Below, one piece after another: positions 34,321 to 43,791 of a DNA stretch of 64,000 nucleotides. Position 1 is the stretch's first letter; every line of letters starts with the position of its first letter. The notes beneath the pieces are model-generated. The model was given only the letters and a program-made list of their open reading frames with translations, did no database searches and was not told the DNA's origin. A program made the position numbers and the translations under genes. This stretch comes from Nonomuraea sediminis (GTDB lineage Bacteria; Actinomycetota; Actinomycetes; Streptosporangiales; Streptosporangiaceae): contig NZ_JAHDTI010000021.1 of NCBI RefSeq assembly GCF_018531495.1, positions 1 through 64,000 of the forward strand, written 5' to 3'.

Positions 34321-34347
34321 AGTGCAAATGTAGACCGAGTGCAGTTA
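34321..34347. promoter_or_regulatory. Probable TetR operator between monooxygenase and tetR
   Basis: AGTGCA occurs at 34321 and 34338 as a direct repeat, and GAGTGCAGTTA (34337-34347) is identical to the element upstream of the related TetR gene at 23061. Lying within the 47-base divergent region, it could regulate both genes. Confidence 0.45.
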
Positions 34348-34357
34348 TCATGATGCC

Positions 34358-34978
34358 ATGACCGGGCTACGCGAACGCAAGAAGCGGCGAACACACGAGG
34401 CCATCTCCGAGGCGGCCATCGCGCTGTTCCTCGAGCACGGCTTCGACCAGGTCTCGATCACCCAGGTGGCCGAGGCGGCCGAGGTCTCCAGGCGCACGCT
34501 GTTCGCCTACTTCCCGGCCAAGGAGGACCTCGTGGTGCACCGCTTCGCCGACCACGAGACCGAGCCCGCCCGCGTGATCCGCGCCCGCCCGCCGGGCACC
34601 GCCCCGATCGAGGCGCTCCGCGACAACTTCCTCGACGGCCTGCGCAGGCGTGACCCGATCACCGGGCTCAACGACATCCCGGAGATCCTCGCTCTGTCCG
34701 GCATGATCCTGCGGACCCCCGCCCTGGTGGCCAGGATGACCCGCTTCCAGCAGGGCGCCGAGCGGGCGCTGGCCGAGGCGCTCCAGGAGACCGCGGGCAC
34801 CCCGGCGCTCGCCGCGCGCGTGGCGGCCACCCAGGTGGTGGCGGTGGAGTGGCTGCTTGCCCTGGACAACGCCCGCCGGCTCACCGAGGGTCAGACCGCG
34901 GACGACCGGTTCGAGAAGGCGACGGAGGAGGCGGAGCAGGCCTTCGCGCTCCTCACCGAGGGCCTGGCAGGGATCTAG
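34358..34978 (+). CDS. TetR family transcriptional regulator
   Basis: The 206-residue protein has an N-terminal HTH: AISEAAIALFLEHGFDQVSI followed by VAEAAEVSRRTLFAYF. It is a paralogue of the TetR at 23061 (shared GLRERKKR, GFDQV, VAEAAEVS, KEDLV). The C-terminal domain is helical with no recognised ligand site. Divergent orientation to the FAD monooxygenase makes that gene the likely target. No clear Shine-Dalgarno precedes the ATG, so the message may be leaderless. Its stop overlaps the convergent CysS-like gene by 4 bases. Confidence 0.88.
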   Translation: MTGLRERKKRRTHEAISEAAIALFLEHGFDQVSITQVAEAAEVSRRTLFAYFPAKEDLVVHRFADHETEPARVIRARPPGTAPIEALRDNFLDGLRRRDPITGLNDIPEILALSGMILRTPALVARMTRFQQGAERALAEALQETAGTPALAARVAATQVVAVEWLLALDNARRLTEGQTADDRFEKATEEAEQAFALLTEGLAGI

Positions 34979-35610
34979 CGGCCGATCTGCGCCGGCAGGT
35001 CGAGCGCGAGCACGTGGTCGACCTGCAGGAACGACTCGAACTTGGCCCCCGGGGGCACCGCGGGATCCTCCGCGAGCACGGCCAGCTCCCGCAGCGCGCC
35101 GGGCGTGTCCAGATCGTCGTCGAAGCGATCGAGGACCCGCGCCACGTGCGAGGTCGCAGGCGGCGCGCTCGGCGACTCCGCCCACGTCGCCACCTGCGAA
35201 CGCCATCCGAGCAGCGCCGCCTCCGCCTCGCCGAGCGCCTGCGCGGTCAGCTTCATGGGCTGCCGGTAGTGGCCCTGCAGCAGGGCCAGCCGTACGGCGA
35301 GCGGATCGAGACCCGGCACGTCGGGAAGGTCGGGCATGGGCGCGACCTCGACCCGGCGCCCCGGGCCGACCTCCAGGTCGAAGTCCGCGGTGCCGTCCAG
35401 ATGCTCGGGCGGACGCAGGTTCAGCTCACCGGCGTAGGAAGGCAGGCCGGCCCACCAGGCGACCGTGCGGACCCGGTGACGCTCGAGCACGCGCCTGATC
35501 ACGTCCGACAGCACGAGCGTGCGCAGGTCGCCCTCGCAGTAGACGCGCATCGCCCGCTTGGCGGCGAGTTCCTCGACACGTCCGGTCCGCGGGTCGTACA
35601 GGCGCAGCAT
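34975..35610 (-). CDS. Cysteinyl-tRNA synthetase-like protein lacking a catalytic motif
   Basis: A 211-residue protein whose opening, MLRLYDPRTGRVEEL, resembles the first strand of CysS/MshC proteins. RTLVLSDVIRRVLERHRVRT and a C-terminal helical part (DRFDDDLDTPGALRELAVLA) match the CysS framework, where DDDLNTP-type motifs occur. The HIGH and KMSKS motifs are not seen, so aminoacylation is unlikely. Such CysS-derived proteins occur in actinobacteria without assigned roles. It is the last gene of the helicase operon, 9 bases after the upstream stop, which suggests a functional link. Confidence 0.5.
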   Translation of the reverse strand: MLRLYDPRTGRVEELAAKRAMRVYCEGDLRTLVLSDVIRRVLERHRVRTVAWWAGLPSYAGELNLRPPEHLDGTADFDLEVGPGRRVEVAPMPDLPDVPGLDPLAVRLALLQGHYRQPMKLTAQALGEAEAALLGWRSQVATWAESPSAPPATSHVARVLDRFDDDLDTPGALRELAVLAEDPAVPPGAKFESFLQVDHVLALDLPAQIGR

Positions 35611-35619
35611 CCTCCGAGC

Positions 35620-37449
35620 CTAGCTGCCCAGGAACCCCAGGATGTCGCGGTCGCCACGCTCGCGCAGCCGGCCGAGCACCTCCTCGCGCCCTGCCAGGTC
35701 GGGCAGCCCGATCCTGGCGCCGATCAGGCGCAGCCCCTCCAGCTCCGACGTCACGGGAGCGGTGTAGCCGATCAGGTAGAGCGCCCGGTTCAGCGGCGGC
35801 ATCGACGGCGGCGCCGCCGGCAGGTGGCGGGTGAGCAGCTCGCCGCCGTCCGACACGGTCAGGAACACGTGGTCGCCCTCGCCGGCCTTGAAGTCGGCCA
35901 GCACGTTGCGGATGGAGCCCATCGTCGGCTGGTTGTGCCAGGAGATCACCACGTCGCCCGACGGCGTGGCGGCCGTGAGCTGCCCGCCGGGCGCCATGCC
36001 CAGATAGGCGGCGAACCCGGTCGGCAGCGGCGAACCCGAGCCGCGCAGGTGTTCGGCGTTGACGTCCACCCGGTGCCACCAGCGCCCGTCGCGGCTGCGG
36101 AAGCTGCGCCGCGTCTCCGAGACGTCCTTGCGCGGCTGGTACGGCTCGACGTCCCCGGACCCGGCCACCCGGATCCACCCGCGCTGCGTCCGCTCGAACC
36201 CGGGCCCGCCCGAGTAGGCGCGCACGGAGCTCTCGCTGACGTCGTACCTGGAGGTCAGGTTCGTCACGATCGTGCTGACCGAGGCCTCGCCCCCGGCCCG
36301 CTCGATCTCCCTGGCGATCATCTCCCTGATGCCCAGGTACTCCTCGCCGCCCCAGCGCGCCAGTCCGTACTTGTTGCGGTCGACCCGCATGAAGCGCTCG
36401 TCGGCGGTCAGCTGGTTGCGGATGCCGACCAGGCTGTAGTCCTCGCCGATGCGCTCCTGGATCTCCTCGGGCGACAGCGGCCGCCCGGCCACCGCCAGCA
36501 CCGCCTCGGCCTTCTCGTTGATGCTGCGCGGCCACGGCACCACGTGCTGCTCGAGCACCCGAAGCTGCGGCACCGCCAGGATCCACCGCTCGGCCACGTC
36601 CTCGCGCACGCCGAGCTGGGTGACCATGGTCACCGCCTCGCCCAGCGGGCGCGGCCCGTCGGCGAACAGCTGCCTGGTCTTCTCCCGCAGCTCGTCCGCC
36701 CCGCCCGCGACCAGCCAGCCGTCGGCCTGCTCGTAGCCGGTCAGCAGCGTCCGGACGAACCGCCACACGGGGATCCCCAGCGTGCGCAGCTCGCCGCGGT
36801 GCCACGGCACCGCCGCCGCCAGATCGTCGGCCGGTACGGCGGAGCCGAGCCGTCCCCGCAGCCACGAAACGTGCGCCACCAGCGCGGCCGCCTCGGGGCT
36901 GCCCAGCCAGGCCTCCACGTGGTCGCGCAGGTCGCGCTCGATCTGCCTGATCCGCTCACGGGTGACCGAGAAGCGCTGGGCCAGCTCGTCCAGCGTGGCC
37001 CGCTGCCCCGCGTAGAGCCGGTCCCTGGCGATGGCCCGCTGCCGGTCGTCGAGCGCCGCGAACACGTCCTCGATCGGCTCGGGCAGCGGCTTGTCCACCT
37101 TGGGCACGACCGGCTGCGGCGTGGGCTCGAGCAGCCGGTCGAACACGCCGCCGAACAGCTTCTGCACGACGTCCTTGCCCAGCATCTCGGGCGTCCGTTC
37201 GGCCTCGGCGGGGTCGGAGAAGCGCACCAGCGGCAGGATGTCGCCGAGCAGCAGGTGACCCCAGCAGGCCAGGGCCAGTTCGGCCAGGTGGCCCGCCACG
37301 GTCTGGGTCCCGGCGATGGCGCACGCGCGGTCGAGCGGAATCGCCGCCCACCATGCCTCCGGCAGCTGGGGCTCTTCCACGATCGGCGCGATCTGACCAG
37401 GTGGGGTCCAGCGCAGGGGTGGCGCGAGGTCGCTCAGGCTGAGGTTCAT
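35620..37449 (-). CDS. Sigma-4-type HTH and HARE-HTH-like DNA-binding protein
   Basis: Product of 609 residues. The N-terminus MNLSLSDLAPPLRW and the C-terminal 150 residues (GRWWHRVDV, LPTGFAAYLG) match the paralogue at 39321. Residues about 130-175 contain LDELAQRFSVTRERIRQIER, a clear sigma-70 region 4 type HTH. Residues about 295-345 resemble the HARE-HTH wing (PLSPEEIQERIGEDY, FMRVDRNKYGLARWG). So it is a DNA-binding protein with at least two HTH modules, not a sigma factor (no region 2). It sits between a UvrD-like helicase gene and a CysS-like gene in one operon. Confidence 0.75.
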   Translation of the reverse strand: MNLSLSDLAPPLRWTPPGQIAPIVEEPQLPEAWWAAIPLDRACAIAGTQTVAGHLAELALACWGHLLLGDILPLVRFSDPAEAERTPEMLGKDVVQKLFGGVFDRLLEPTPQPVVPKVDKPLPEPIEDVFAALDDRQRAIARDRLYAGQRATLDELAQRFSVTRERIRQIERDLRDHVEAWLGSPEAAALVAHVSWLRGRLGSAVPADDLAAAVPWHRGELRTLGIPVWRFVRTLLTGYEQADGWLVAGGADELREKTRQLFADGPRPLGEAVTMVTQLGVREDVAERWILAVPQLRVLEQHVVPWPRSINEKAEAVLAVAGRPLSPEEIQERIGEDYSLVGIRNQLTADERFMRVDRNKYGLARWGGEEYLGIREMIAREIERAGGEASVSTIVTNLTSRYDVSESSVRAYSGGPGFERTQRGWIRVAGSGDVEPYQPRKDVSETRRSFRSRDGRWWHRVDVNAEHLRGSGSPLPTGFAAYLGMAPGGQLTAATPSGDVVISWHNQPTMGSIRNVLADFKAGEGDHVFLTVSDGGELLTRHLPAAPPSMPPLNRALYLIGYTAPVTSELEGLRLIGARIGLPDLAGREEVLGRLRERGDRDILGFLGS

Positions 37450-37496
37450 AGGGGTCCAACCGGCAAGGGGAGATATCCGCAGTTCAGACTATGTGA

Positions 37497-39317
37497 TCAG
37501 AGGGACAGAAATGGGCTGCCCCGTCCGGAGTGAGAGATGTAGAGCAGGGTACGGGCCCGTGTGCACGCCACGAACAGCATGCTGCGCTCCCGTTGTAAGG
37601 CTCGGGCACGGGCCGCGGGGTCGGCGGGCGGAGGTTCCGGAACGACACCCTCCGTCACTCCGAAGACCGCGACACGCTCGAATTCGAGGCCTTTGAGCCC
37701 CTGGAACGTCGCCACCCGCACCGCACGCTCGCCCAGCGCCCGCTTGGCCGCGCTCACCAGCGCCCTGGTGCGGGCCGTGACCGCGATCTGCTCCGCGGGC
37801 ACGCCCTCCTCCAGCCAGGCGTCCACGGTGTGCGCGAGCCCGGCCAGCTCGGCCTCCGGTGTGTCGTACGCCCTGATCACCGGCCGTTCCCCGTTGTGGG
37901 TGGCGCGGAAGCCGTACAGGGCGGCATAGCCCTTGACCAAGCCATCCGCCGGACCCCCACCGCGCAGTCGGACACCGAAGGAAAGGATCTCCTGGGGCAG
38001 GCGGTACGAAACCTTGAGCGTGTGCTGGACCGCGGGGATCCCGACCGCGCCCAGCGCGATCCGGGTGTCGGTCACGCGCTGGTGCGGGTCGCCGACGATG
38101 AACATGTCGTCGGCCGCGCGCGGCACCGCCGCCCGCAGCAGCCGCCACTGCGCTGGGCTGATGTCCTGCGCCTCGTCCACCACGATGTGACGGTACGGCT
38201 TGCGCGCCGGATCCACGTCGTCGAGCAGGTCCCCGGTGGTCCTGGACAGCAGCCGCAGCGCCTCGTCGGTGAGTTCGGCCAGCGTGCGCGCGCCGGGGCC
38301 GACCAGGGCGGGACGCTTGCCCTCCGCGTCGGCCACGATGCGCATGGCCAGCCGTTCAGGGTTGCCGACCTCGATCCGCTTGCGCGCCACCTCGTCCTGG
38401 ACGAGCAGGTCCAGCCTGGCCGCCAGGTCCTCACCGAGCCCCTGCGAGAACGTCACGAGCAGCACGGGACCTGCGCCGCGCTCGGCCAGGTGGGCGGCGC
38501 GGTGCAGGGCCACCAGTGTCTTGCCGGTGCCGGCCCCGCCCACCACCAGCACCGGATGGTCGTAGCGCGGGGCGCGGGCCAGCCGGTGCTGCGGCGGGTG
38601 CAGGAACGTGCACCAGTCGGGCGCCTGGAGCACCCTGTCGAGCTGGATCTTGTCGGCGACGAAGACCGCCCGGTCAGGGCTGCGGCGCATCGCGGCGTGG
38701 AAGTCGTCCGGGTCGATCGGGCCGGGCTCCTCGGCCACGGCGCGGCAGCCGTCGAGCTCCTGCCAGGCCTCCGTCAGGGTGCCGCCGCGGGCCAGCACGG
38801 CCAGCGGCAGGTGCTGGGTGGGCGGCAGCAGCGGCTCGAGCGCCTCGACGTCCGCCTCGGTGGTGATGAGCCTGACCAGCGGGAGCGCCCGCACGTCGAT
38901 GCCGAGCGCGAGCAGGTCGCCGTCGCAGATCGGGTCGAACAGCCGCGCCGCGCCCGCGGAACGCCGTAGTGCCGGCTCGACCATCTCCAGCGTCTCGGCG
39001 TCCCATTCCTCGATCACGCCGATCACCGGGTTGACGCCGAAGCGGTGCCGCCTGGCGTCCGACCAGGCCTCCGGGTCCGGCAGCACGTTCCGCAGCCAGT
39101 AGACGTCCCGCTGGCGCACCACGATCGCGCGGTGCCCCTCGGTCAGCCGCAGCGTGGCGACCCTGGCGTCGCGGGCGCCCCTGACCCGCTCGGGGTGCGG
39201 GGCGCCGGCGGCGTTGAGCAGGAAGCGGCGAAGTGCGACCACGACGTCCCTGCGCACCGGGTGATCCAGTGCGCTGAGCTCCCTGGGGAAGTCGGGGCCG
39301 ATCGCCAGCCGCGGCAT
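37497..39317 (-). CDS. UvrD/Rep-like superfamily I helicase with RelE-like N-terminal domain
   Basis: This 606-residue helicase has an N-terminal region (about 1-115) resembling RelE/ParE-type folds (RVATLRLTEGHRAIVVRQRD, then VYWLRNVLPDPEAW). Helicase motifs: Walker A GGAGTGKT (about residue 260), Walker B IVVDEAQDISPAQW (about 380), VSYRLPQE (motif IV-like), VATFQGLKGLEFERVAVFG (motif V) and MLFVACTRAR (motif VI). It should be an ATP-driven DNA translocase. The gene starts 3 bases after the paralogue stop and is followed after 47 bases by the other paralogue. Helicases of this architecture occur in actinobacteria, some near defence genes. Confidence 0.85.
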   Translation of the reverse strand: MPRLAIGPDFPRELSALDHPVRRDVVVALRRFLLNAAGAPHPERVRGARDARVATLRLTEGHRAIVVRQRDVYWLRNVLPDPEAWSDARRHRFGVNPVIGVIEEWDAETLEMVEPALRRSAGAARLFDPICDGDLLALGIDVRALPLVRLITTEADVEALEPLLPPTQHLPLAVLARGGTLTEAWQELDGCRAVAEEPGPIDPDDFHAAMRRSPDRAVFVADKIQLDRVLQAPDWCTFLHPPQHRLARAPRYDHPVLVVGGAGTGKTLVALHRAAHLAERGAGPVLLVTFSQGLGEDLAARLDLLVQDEVARKRIEVGNPERLAMRIVADAEGKRPALVGPGARTLAELTDEALRLLSRTTGDLLDDVDPARKPYRHIVVDEAQDISPAQWRLLRAAVPRAADDMFIVGDPHQRVTDTRIALGAVGIPAVQHTLKVSYRLPQEILSFGVRLRGGGPADGLVKGYAALYGFRATHNGERPVIRAYDTPEAELAGLAHTVDAWLEEGVPAEQIAVTARTRALVSAAKRALGERAVRVATFQGLKGLEFERVAVFGVTEGVVPEPPPADPAARARALQRERSMLFVACTRARTLLYISHSGRGSPFLSL

Positions 39318-39320
39318 GGC

Positions 39321-41432
39321 TCAGTCCAAGAGTTGGAGCAGGTCGCGGTCACCGCGTTCGCGGAGCCTGGTCAGCAGATCCGGTAGCCCGACAGGTCCTG
39401 TCATGCCGATCCTGGTGGCGATCACCCGGGCCGCCTGGTCCCTGGTGCCGCCCGGAGCGGTGTAGCCGACCAGGCGCAGCGCCTTGGTGATCTTCTCGGC
39501 GCCCGCCGCGGCGACCGGCAGGTGCCTGGCGCGCAGCACCCCCTCGTCCGACAGCGTCAGGAACAGGTGGCCGCCCTCCTTGGCGCCCACGTCGGCCAGC
39601 AGCCGCTCCACGTTCTCGAGCACGGGCCTGCCGTGCCAGGTCATCGTCAGCTCGCCCGCCGCGCTGCGGACCGTGCGGGACTCGCCCGGCGACAGGCCCA
39701 GGTAGGCGGCGAAACCGGTCGGCAGCGCGCACTCGCCGCCGGTCAGCTGCTCGCCGGTGACGTCCACCCGCAGCCACCAGCGGCCATCCGGCTGGCGGAA
39801 GCAGCGCCTGGTGTGGGCGACGTCCTTCAGCGGCTGGTACGGCTTGGGCGGCTCCTCCGCCACCCCGTTGGCCGGCGCCTGGACCGAGGGGGTGAACGCG
39901 TGGAACTGCGGCTCCGCCTCGTGCGGCTTCTCGACCTGCGGCGCCTGGGGTGGCGGGGTTCGCTTGGGCAGGGGCTGGGCCGCCTCCTGGGCCTGGCGCT
40001 GCTCGGGCATCGTGGCCAGGACGAACTGCCAGGCGGGCACGTCCAGGGCGCGGATCACCCTGCGGTGCCAGTCCGCGGCGCGGATCAGCCGCTCCTTGGG
40101 CGCGGCCGGGCCGATCGTCCTGCGCAGCTCGTCCAGATGCGCGCGGTACGGCGCGGCCTCGCCGCTGGCCAGCCACTGGTCGAGCTTGGCGCGCAGCTGG
40201 ATCTCGGTCTCGTCGATCTCGGCGGGCGGGACGGCGAACAGCTTGGCCAGCTGGTCCACGGCCGACGGCTCGTCGGTGAACACCCGGTTCTGCGCGACCG
40301 CCCAGCTCTTGTCGTCCAGCCCCGCGAACGCGGCCTCGATCAGATCCGCCAGCTCGACAGACTCGGATGCCTCTTCCTGCGCGCCCGGCTCCTCTTCGAG
40401 CTCGGCAGCGGGGGCAGCCAGAGGCTCGTCATCAGCCTCCGCGCCCTCGGCCTCGGCCTCGGCAGGCTCCGCCTCGTCGGCCTGCGCCTCAGCGGACTCG
40501 GCGACGTCGGCAAGCTCGTCCTCGGCAGGCTCGTCGGCCTCGGCGTGCCCCTGGGGACGCTCGTCGGCTGCAGCATGCGCCTCGGCGAGCTCGTCGTCCT
40601 CGGCATGCCCCTCGGCAGGCTCGTCGTCCTCGGCGTGCTCGTCGGCCTCGGCCCGCGCTTCGGCGAGTTCGTCGTCCTCGGCCTGCCCCTCGGCAGGCTC
40701 GTCAGCTTCGACGTGCCCCTCGGCTTCGGCATGTGCCTCCGCGGGCTCGTCGGCTTCGGCGGGCTCGTCGGTCTCGGCGGGTTCCTCGGACGCCTGCTCC
40801 TCGGCGAGTGCGGCGGGTTCCTCGACAGGCGCATCGTGAGCGGCGGGAGCCTCGGCGGCATCCGGGGATGCGGCGGGCTCCTCGGCGGCTTCCTCGATCG
40901 CGGCGGGCTCGGCCGGTGCGGCGGGCTCCTCGATCACCGGGGCCTGGACGGACTCCTCGGCCACCGGAGCTTCCGCGGGGTGGACGGCCTCGGAGGACGC
41001 CGGAGGCTCGGTGTGGCGCGCCGGGGCGGGGGACGCCAGCCGTACCAGGATCGTGGCGAAGAGCGTCGTGAGGACCGGGCGCGCCTGGATGAAGGGCTGG
41101 TCGGCGAGCTCGCGGCTGGTGAGGGCGAGCAGGCCGGGCCAGGAGCCCGCACGGTCGAGCGCGATCGCCACGTGGGGCTCGTCGGCCTCGTCCGGGTCCA
41201 GCACGTGCAGCGCGGGCAGCACGTCGCCCACGGCGGCCGCGGGCCAGTGCTCCAGGGCGATCTCCGTGAGCAGCTCGCCGAGGGATTCAGGGCCGATGGC
41301 TGCGAGCACCCGCGGCATGGGCAGGCTGCGCCACCAGGCGTCCGGCAGGTCCGGCTGCCCGGTGAGCAACGTGATCGTGGACGCGTCGCTCCACCGCAAT
41401 GGTGGTACGAGGTCGCTCAGGCAGAAGTTCAT
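39321..41432 (-). CDS. Paralogue of the HTH protein with an Ala/Glu-rich linker
   Basis: The product has 703 residues. Its N-terminus (MNFCLSDLVPPLRW) and C-terminus (GRWWLRVDV, LPTGFAAYLG, YTAPGGT) match the protein encoded at 35620. The HTH equivalent (AVDQLAKLFAVPPAEIDETE) is degenerate, and the HARE-like part is missing. Instead residues about 135-355 form an acidic low-complexity linker of repeats such as DEPAEGHAEDDELAEA. It is the first gene of the operon with the helicase. A role as scaffold or regulator partnered with its HTH paralogue is inferred; no catalytic motif is seen. Confidence 0.7.
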   Translation of the reverse strand: MNFCLSDLVPPLRWSDASTITLLTGQPDLPDAWWRSLPMPRVLAAIGPESLGELLTEIALEHWPAAAVGDVLPALHVLDPDEADEPHVAIALDRAGSWPGLLALTSRELADQPFIQARPVLTTLFATILVRLASPAPARHTEPPASSEAVHPAEAPVAEESVQAPVIEEPAAPAEPAAIEEAAEEPAASPDAAEAPAAHDAPVEEPAALAEEQASEEPAETDEPAEADEPAEAHAEAEGHVEADEPAEGQAEDDELAEARAEADEHAEDDEPAEGHAEDDELAEAHAAADERPQGHAEADEPAEDELADVAESAEAQADEAEPAEAEAEGAEADDEPLAAPAAELEEEPGAQEEASESVELADLIEAAFAGLDDKSWAVAQNRVFTDEPSAVDQLAKLFAVPPAEIDETEIQLRAKLDQWLASGEAAPYRAHLDELRRTIGPAAPKERLIRAADWHRRVIRALDVPAWQFVLATMPEQRQAQEAAQPLPKRTPPPQAPQVEKPHEAEPQFHAFTPSVQAPANGVAEEPPKPYQPLKDVAHTRRCFRQPDGRWWLRVDVTGEQLTGGECALPTGFAAYLGLSPGESRTVRSAAGELTMTWHGRPVLENVERLLADVGAKEGGHLFLTLSDEGVLRARHLPVAAAGAEKITKALRLVGYTAPGGTRDQAARVIATRIGMTGPVGLPDLLTRLRERGDRDLLQLLD

Positions 41433-41534
41433 CCCGTTCCGTTCACCAGCCCCTCACTCCGCCGTATCGGCGCAGCCATCCCACGGAACAGACCATAGTC
41501 TGGCAAAAAGGCCCTACGCACCATGGACTACGCA

Positions 41535-42326
<792 letters not shown>

Positions 42327-42400
42327 CGGGCCCCCGTGGCCGTGCTGTCCGCTCACTTTAGAGCCTGATTGTCTCTACGACATATCAAGTCACATCCGCA

Positions 42401-43447
42401 TCATCGCCATTCGTGCTTGATGTATGCCTTTGCGGCATCTTGCTGCGGGATCGTCAGCAGCACCGGAGCCCCAGGTGCGGCGGGGAGTCTGGCCGCCTGC
42501 TCGGTGTCGAGAGTGCCGCGCATCATCATGGCCTCGCCGCGCGCGGGGCGGGCGTAGCCCTTCTGCAGCAGGTTCTGACCCTCGTCGGAGAACAGGAACT
42601 CCTGCCAGAGCCGGGCGGCCGCCGGGTGCGTGGCGTTCTTGTTGATCGCCTGCACGTAGTAGGCGCCGAGCGGCGCGTCGCGCGGGATCGTGACCTTCCA
42701 CGCCTCGGCGTCCTTGGCGGCCCTGGCGGCGTTGAGGTGGTCCCAGTCCACGATCACGTTGGCCTTGTCCGCGGTCGTCAGCCGGCCCGCCTGCTTGATC
42801 TTCTCGAACAGGTTGACGCCCTGCTCCACGCGCGGGGTGCCGGACTGCAGCGAGGCCGCCATGACCCCGTCGAAGGCGGCCGCCGAGCGCAGCGGGTCGC
42901 CGTCGAGCGCCACCGTGTAGCCGGGTTTGACCAGGTCGGCGAAGGACGTGGGCGCCTGCACCCTGCGCGGGTCGTACCCGATCGACATGTAGCCGCCGTA
43001 GCCCGCGTACCAGGCGCCCTTCGGGTCCTTGACGTGGTCGGGCAGGTCCTGCCAGCCCAGCACCTTGTACGGGGCGAACTTGCCGGCGTTGGCGACGGCC
43101 ACGTCCAGGGTCAGGTCGAACACGTCGGGCTTGAGCTCGCCGGCGGCCTCGATCTCGCGGCTGCTGTTGGCGCCGGGCTCGAGTTCGTTGACCTTGACGC
43201 CGTACCTGTCGGCGAAGGTGTCGATGATCTCGCCGTAGTTCACCCAGTCACGGGGAATGCCGATGACGTTGAGCGAACCCTCCTTCTTGGCCTCCTCGGC
43301 CAGCCGCTCCATCGTGCCGAAGCCGACCTTCATGGAGGCGGCGTGCGCGTTGACGGGCGGTGGAGGCTTCTGTGTGGTGGTCGACGCGCCGCAACCGGCG
43401 CTGACGAGGATCGCTGCAAGAGCTGCTGCGCTGGTACGTACGGTCAC
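42401..43447 (-). CDS. Extracellular solute-binding lipoprotein (family 1)
   Basis: The 348-residue precursor has a lipobox (AILVSAGC, Cys about 19), then a family 1 binding protein fold like those for iron(III), thiamine or putrescine: GSLNVIGIPRDWVNYGEIID near residue 58 and FDLTLDVAVANAGKFAPY near 108. It would be anchored outside the membrane and deliver ligand to an ABC permease. No permease or ATPase gene is adjacent, so it is an orphan in this window. Ligand is unknown. Confidence 0.85.
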   Translation of the reverse strand: MTVRTSAAALAAILVSAGCGASTTTQKPPPPVNAHAASMKVGFGTMERLAEEAKKEGSLNVIGIPRDWVNYGEIIDTFADRYGVKVNELEPGANSSREIEAAGELKPDVFDLTLDVAVANAGKFAPYKVLGWQDLPDHVKDPKGAWYAGYGGYMSIGYDPRRVQAPTSFADLVKPGYTVALDGDPLRSAAAFDGVMAASLQSGTPRVEQGVNLFEKIKQAGRLTTADKANVIVDWDHLNAARAAKDAEAWKVTIPRDAPLGAYYVQAINKNATHPAAARLWQEFLFSDEGQNLLQKGYARPARGEAMMMRGTLDTEQAARLPAAPGAPVLLTIPQQDAAKAYIKHEWR

Positions 43448-43464
43448 AGACTGAATACTTACCG

Positions 43465-43686
43465 CTACCCACCCTGGGGTCGAGGAGGCACCACGCGGGC
43501 GGCGACCAGCATCTCTTCAAGGATTTCCACGACCGTGCCGTCCTGTTTGCGAACGCGCAACACTCCGGCGTCCCACGATTCGAGAATTCCCACCGCGTCG
43601 CTGAACCCGCCGGGGACCCGCCTGCGCGTGGTGATCCGTGCGCCTATGTCGGCAGATGTGATCCTGATCACCAGGCGTGCGGGCAC
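43465..43686 (-). CDS. Stand-alone SH3-like domain of Rv0428c-type acetyltransferases
   Basis: This 73-residue protein has GARITTRRRVPGGFSDAVGI followed by VRKQDGTVVEILEEMLVAARVV, a small beta-barrel that usually forms the N-terminus of actinobacterial GNAT acetyltransferases of Rv0428c type. Here the catalytic GNAT domain is missing: the frame stops and the solute-binding lipoprotein gene follows. It may be a remnant or a free adaptor domain. The start is GTG 43686 with GGAGG upstream at a long spacing. It is divergent from fdxA. Confidence 0.65.
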   Translation of the reverse strand: MPARLVIRITSADIGARITTRRRVPGGFSDAVGILESWDAGVLRVRKQDGTVVEILEEMLVAARVVPPRPQGG

Positions 43687-43791
43687 GAGTTTGCCACCCT
43701 CCGTTTCGGCCAGTTGGCAAGCACGGCAATACTAGGTGACAGCAAACCGCGGTCGGAGTCGTGCCATGGTGCGGAGAAGAAGGAGCTCGAG

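Noticed and set aside
40367..41071. Repetitive plus-strand frames opposite the Ala/Glu-rich linker
   Set aside because: They mirror the low-complexity codons of the minus-strand gene; the real frame is fixed by its conserved ends.
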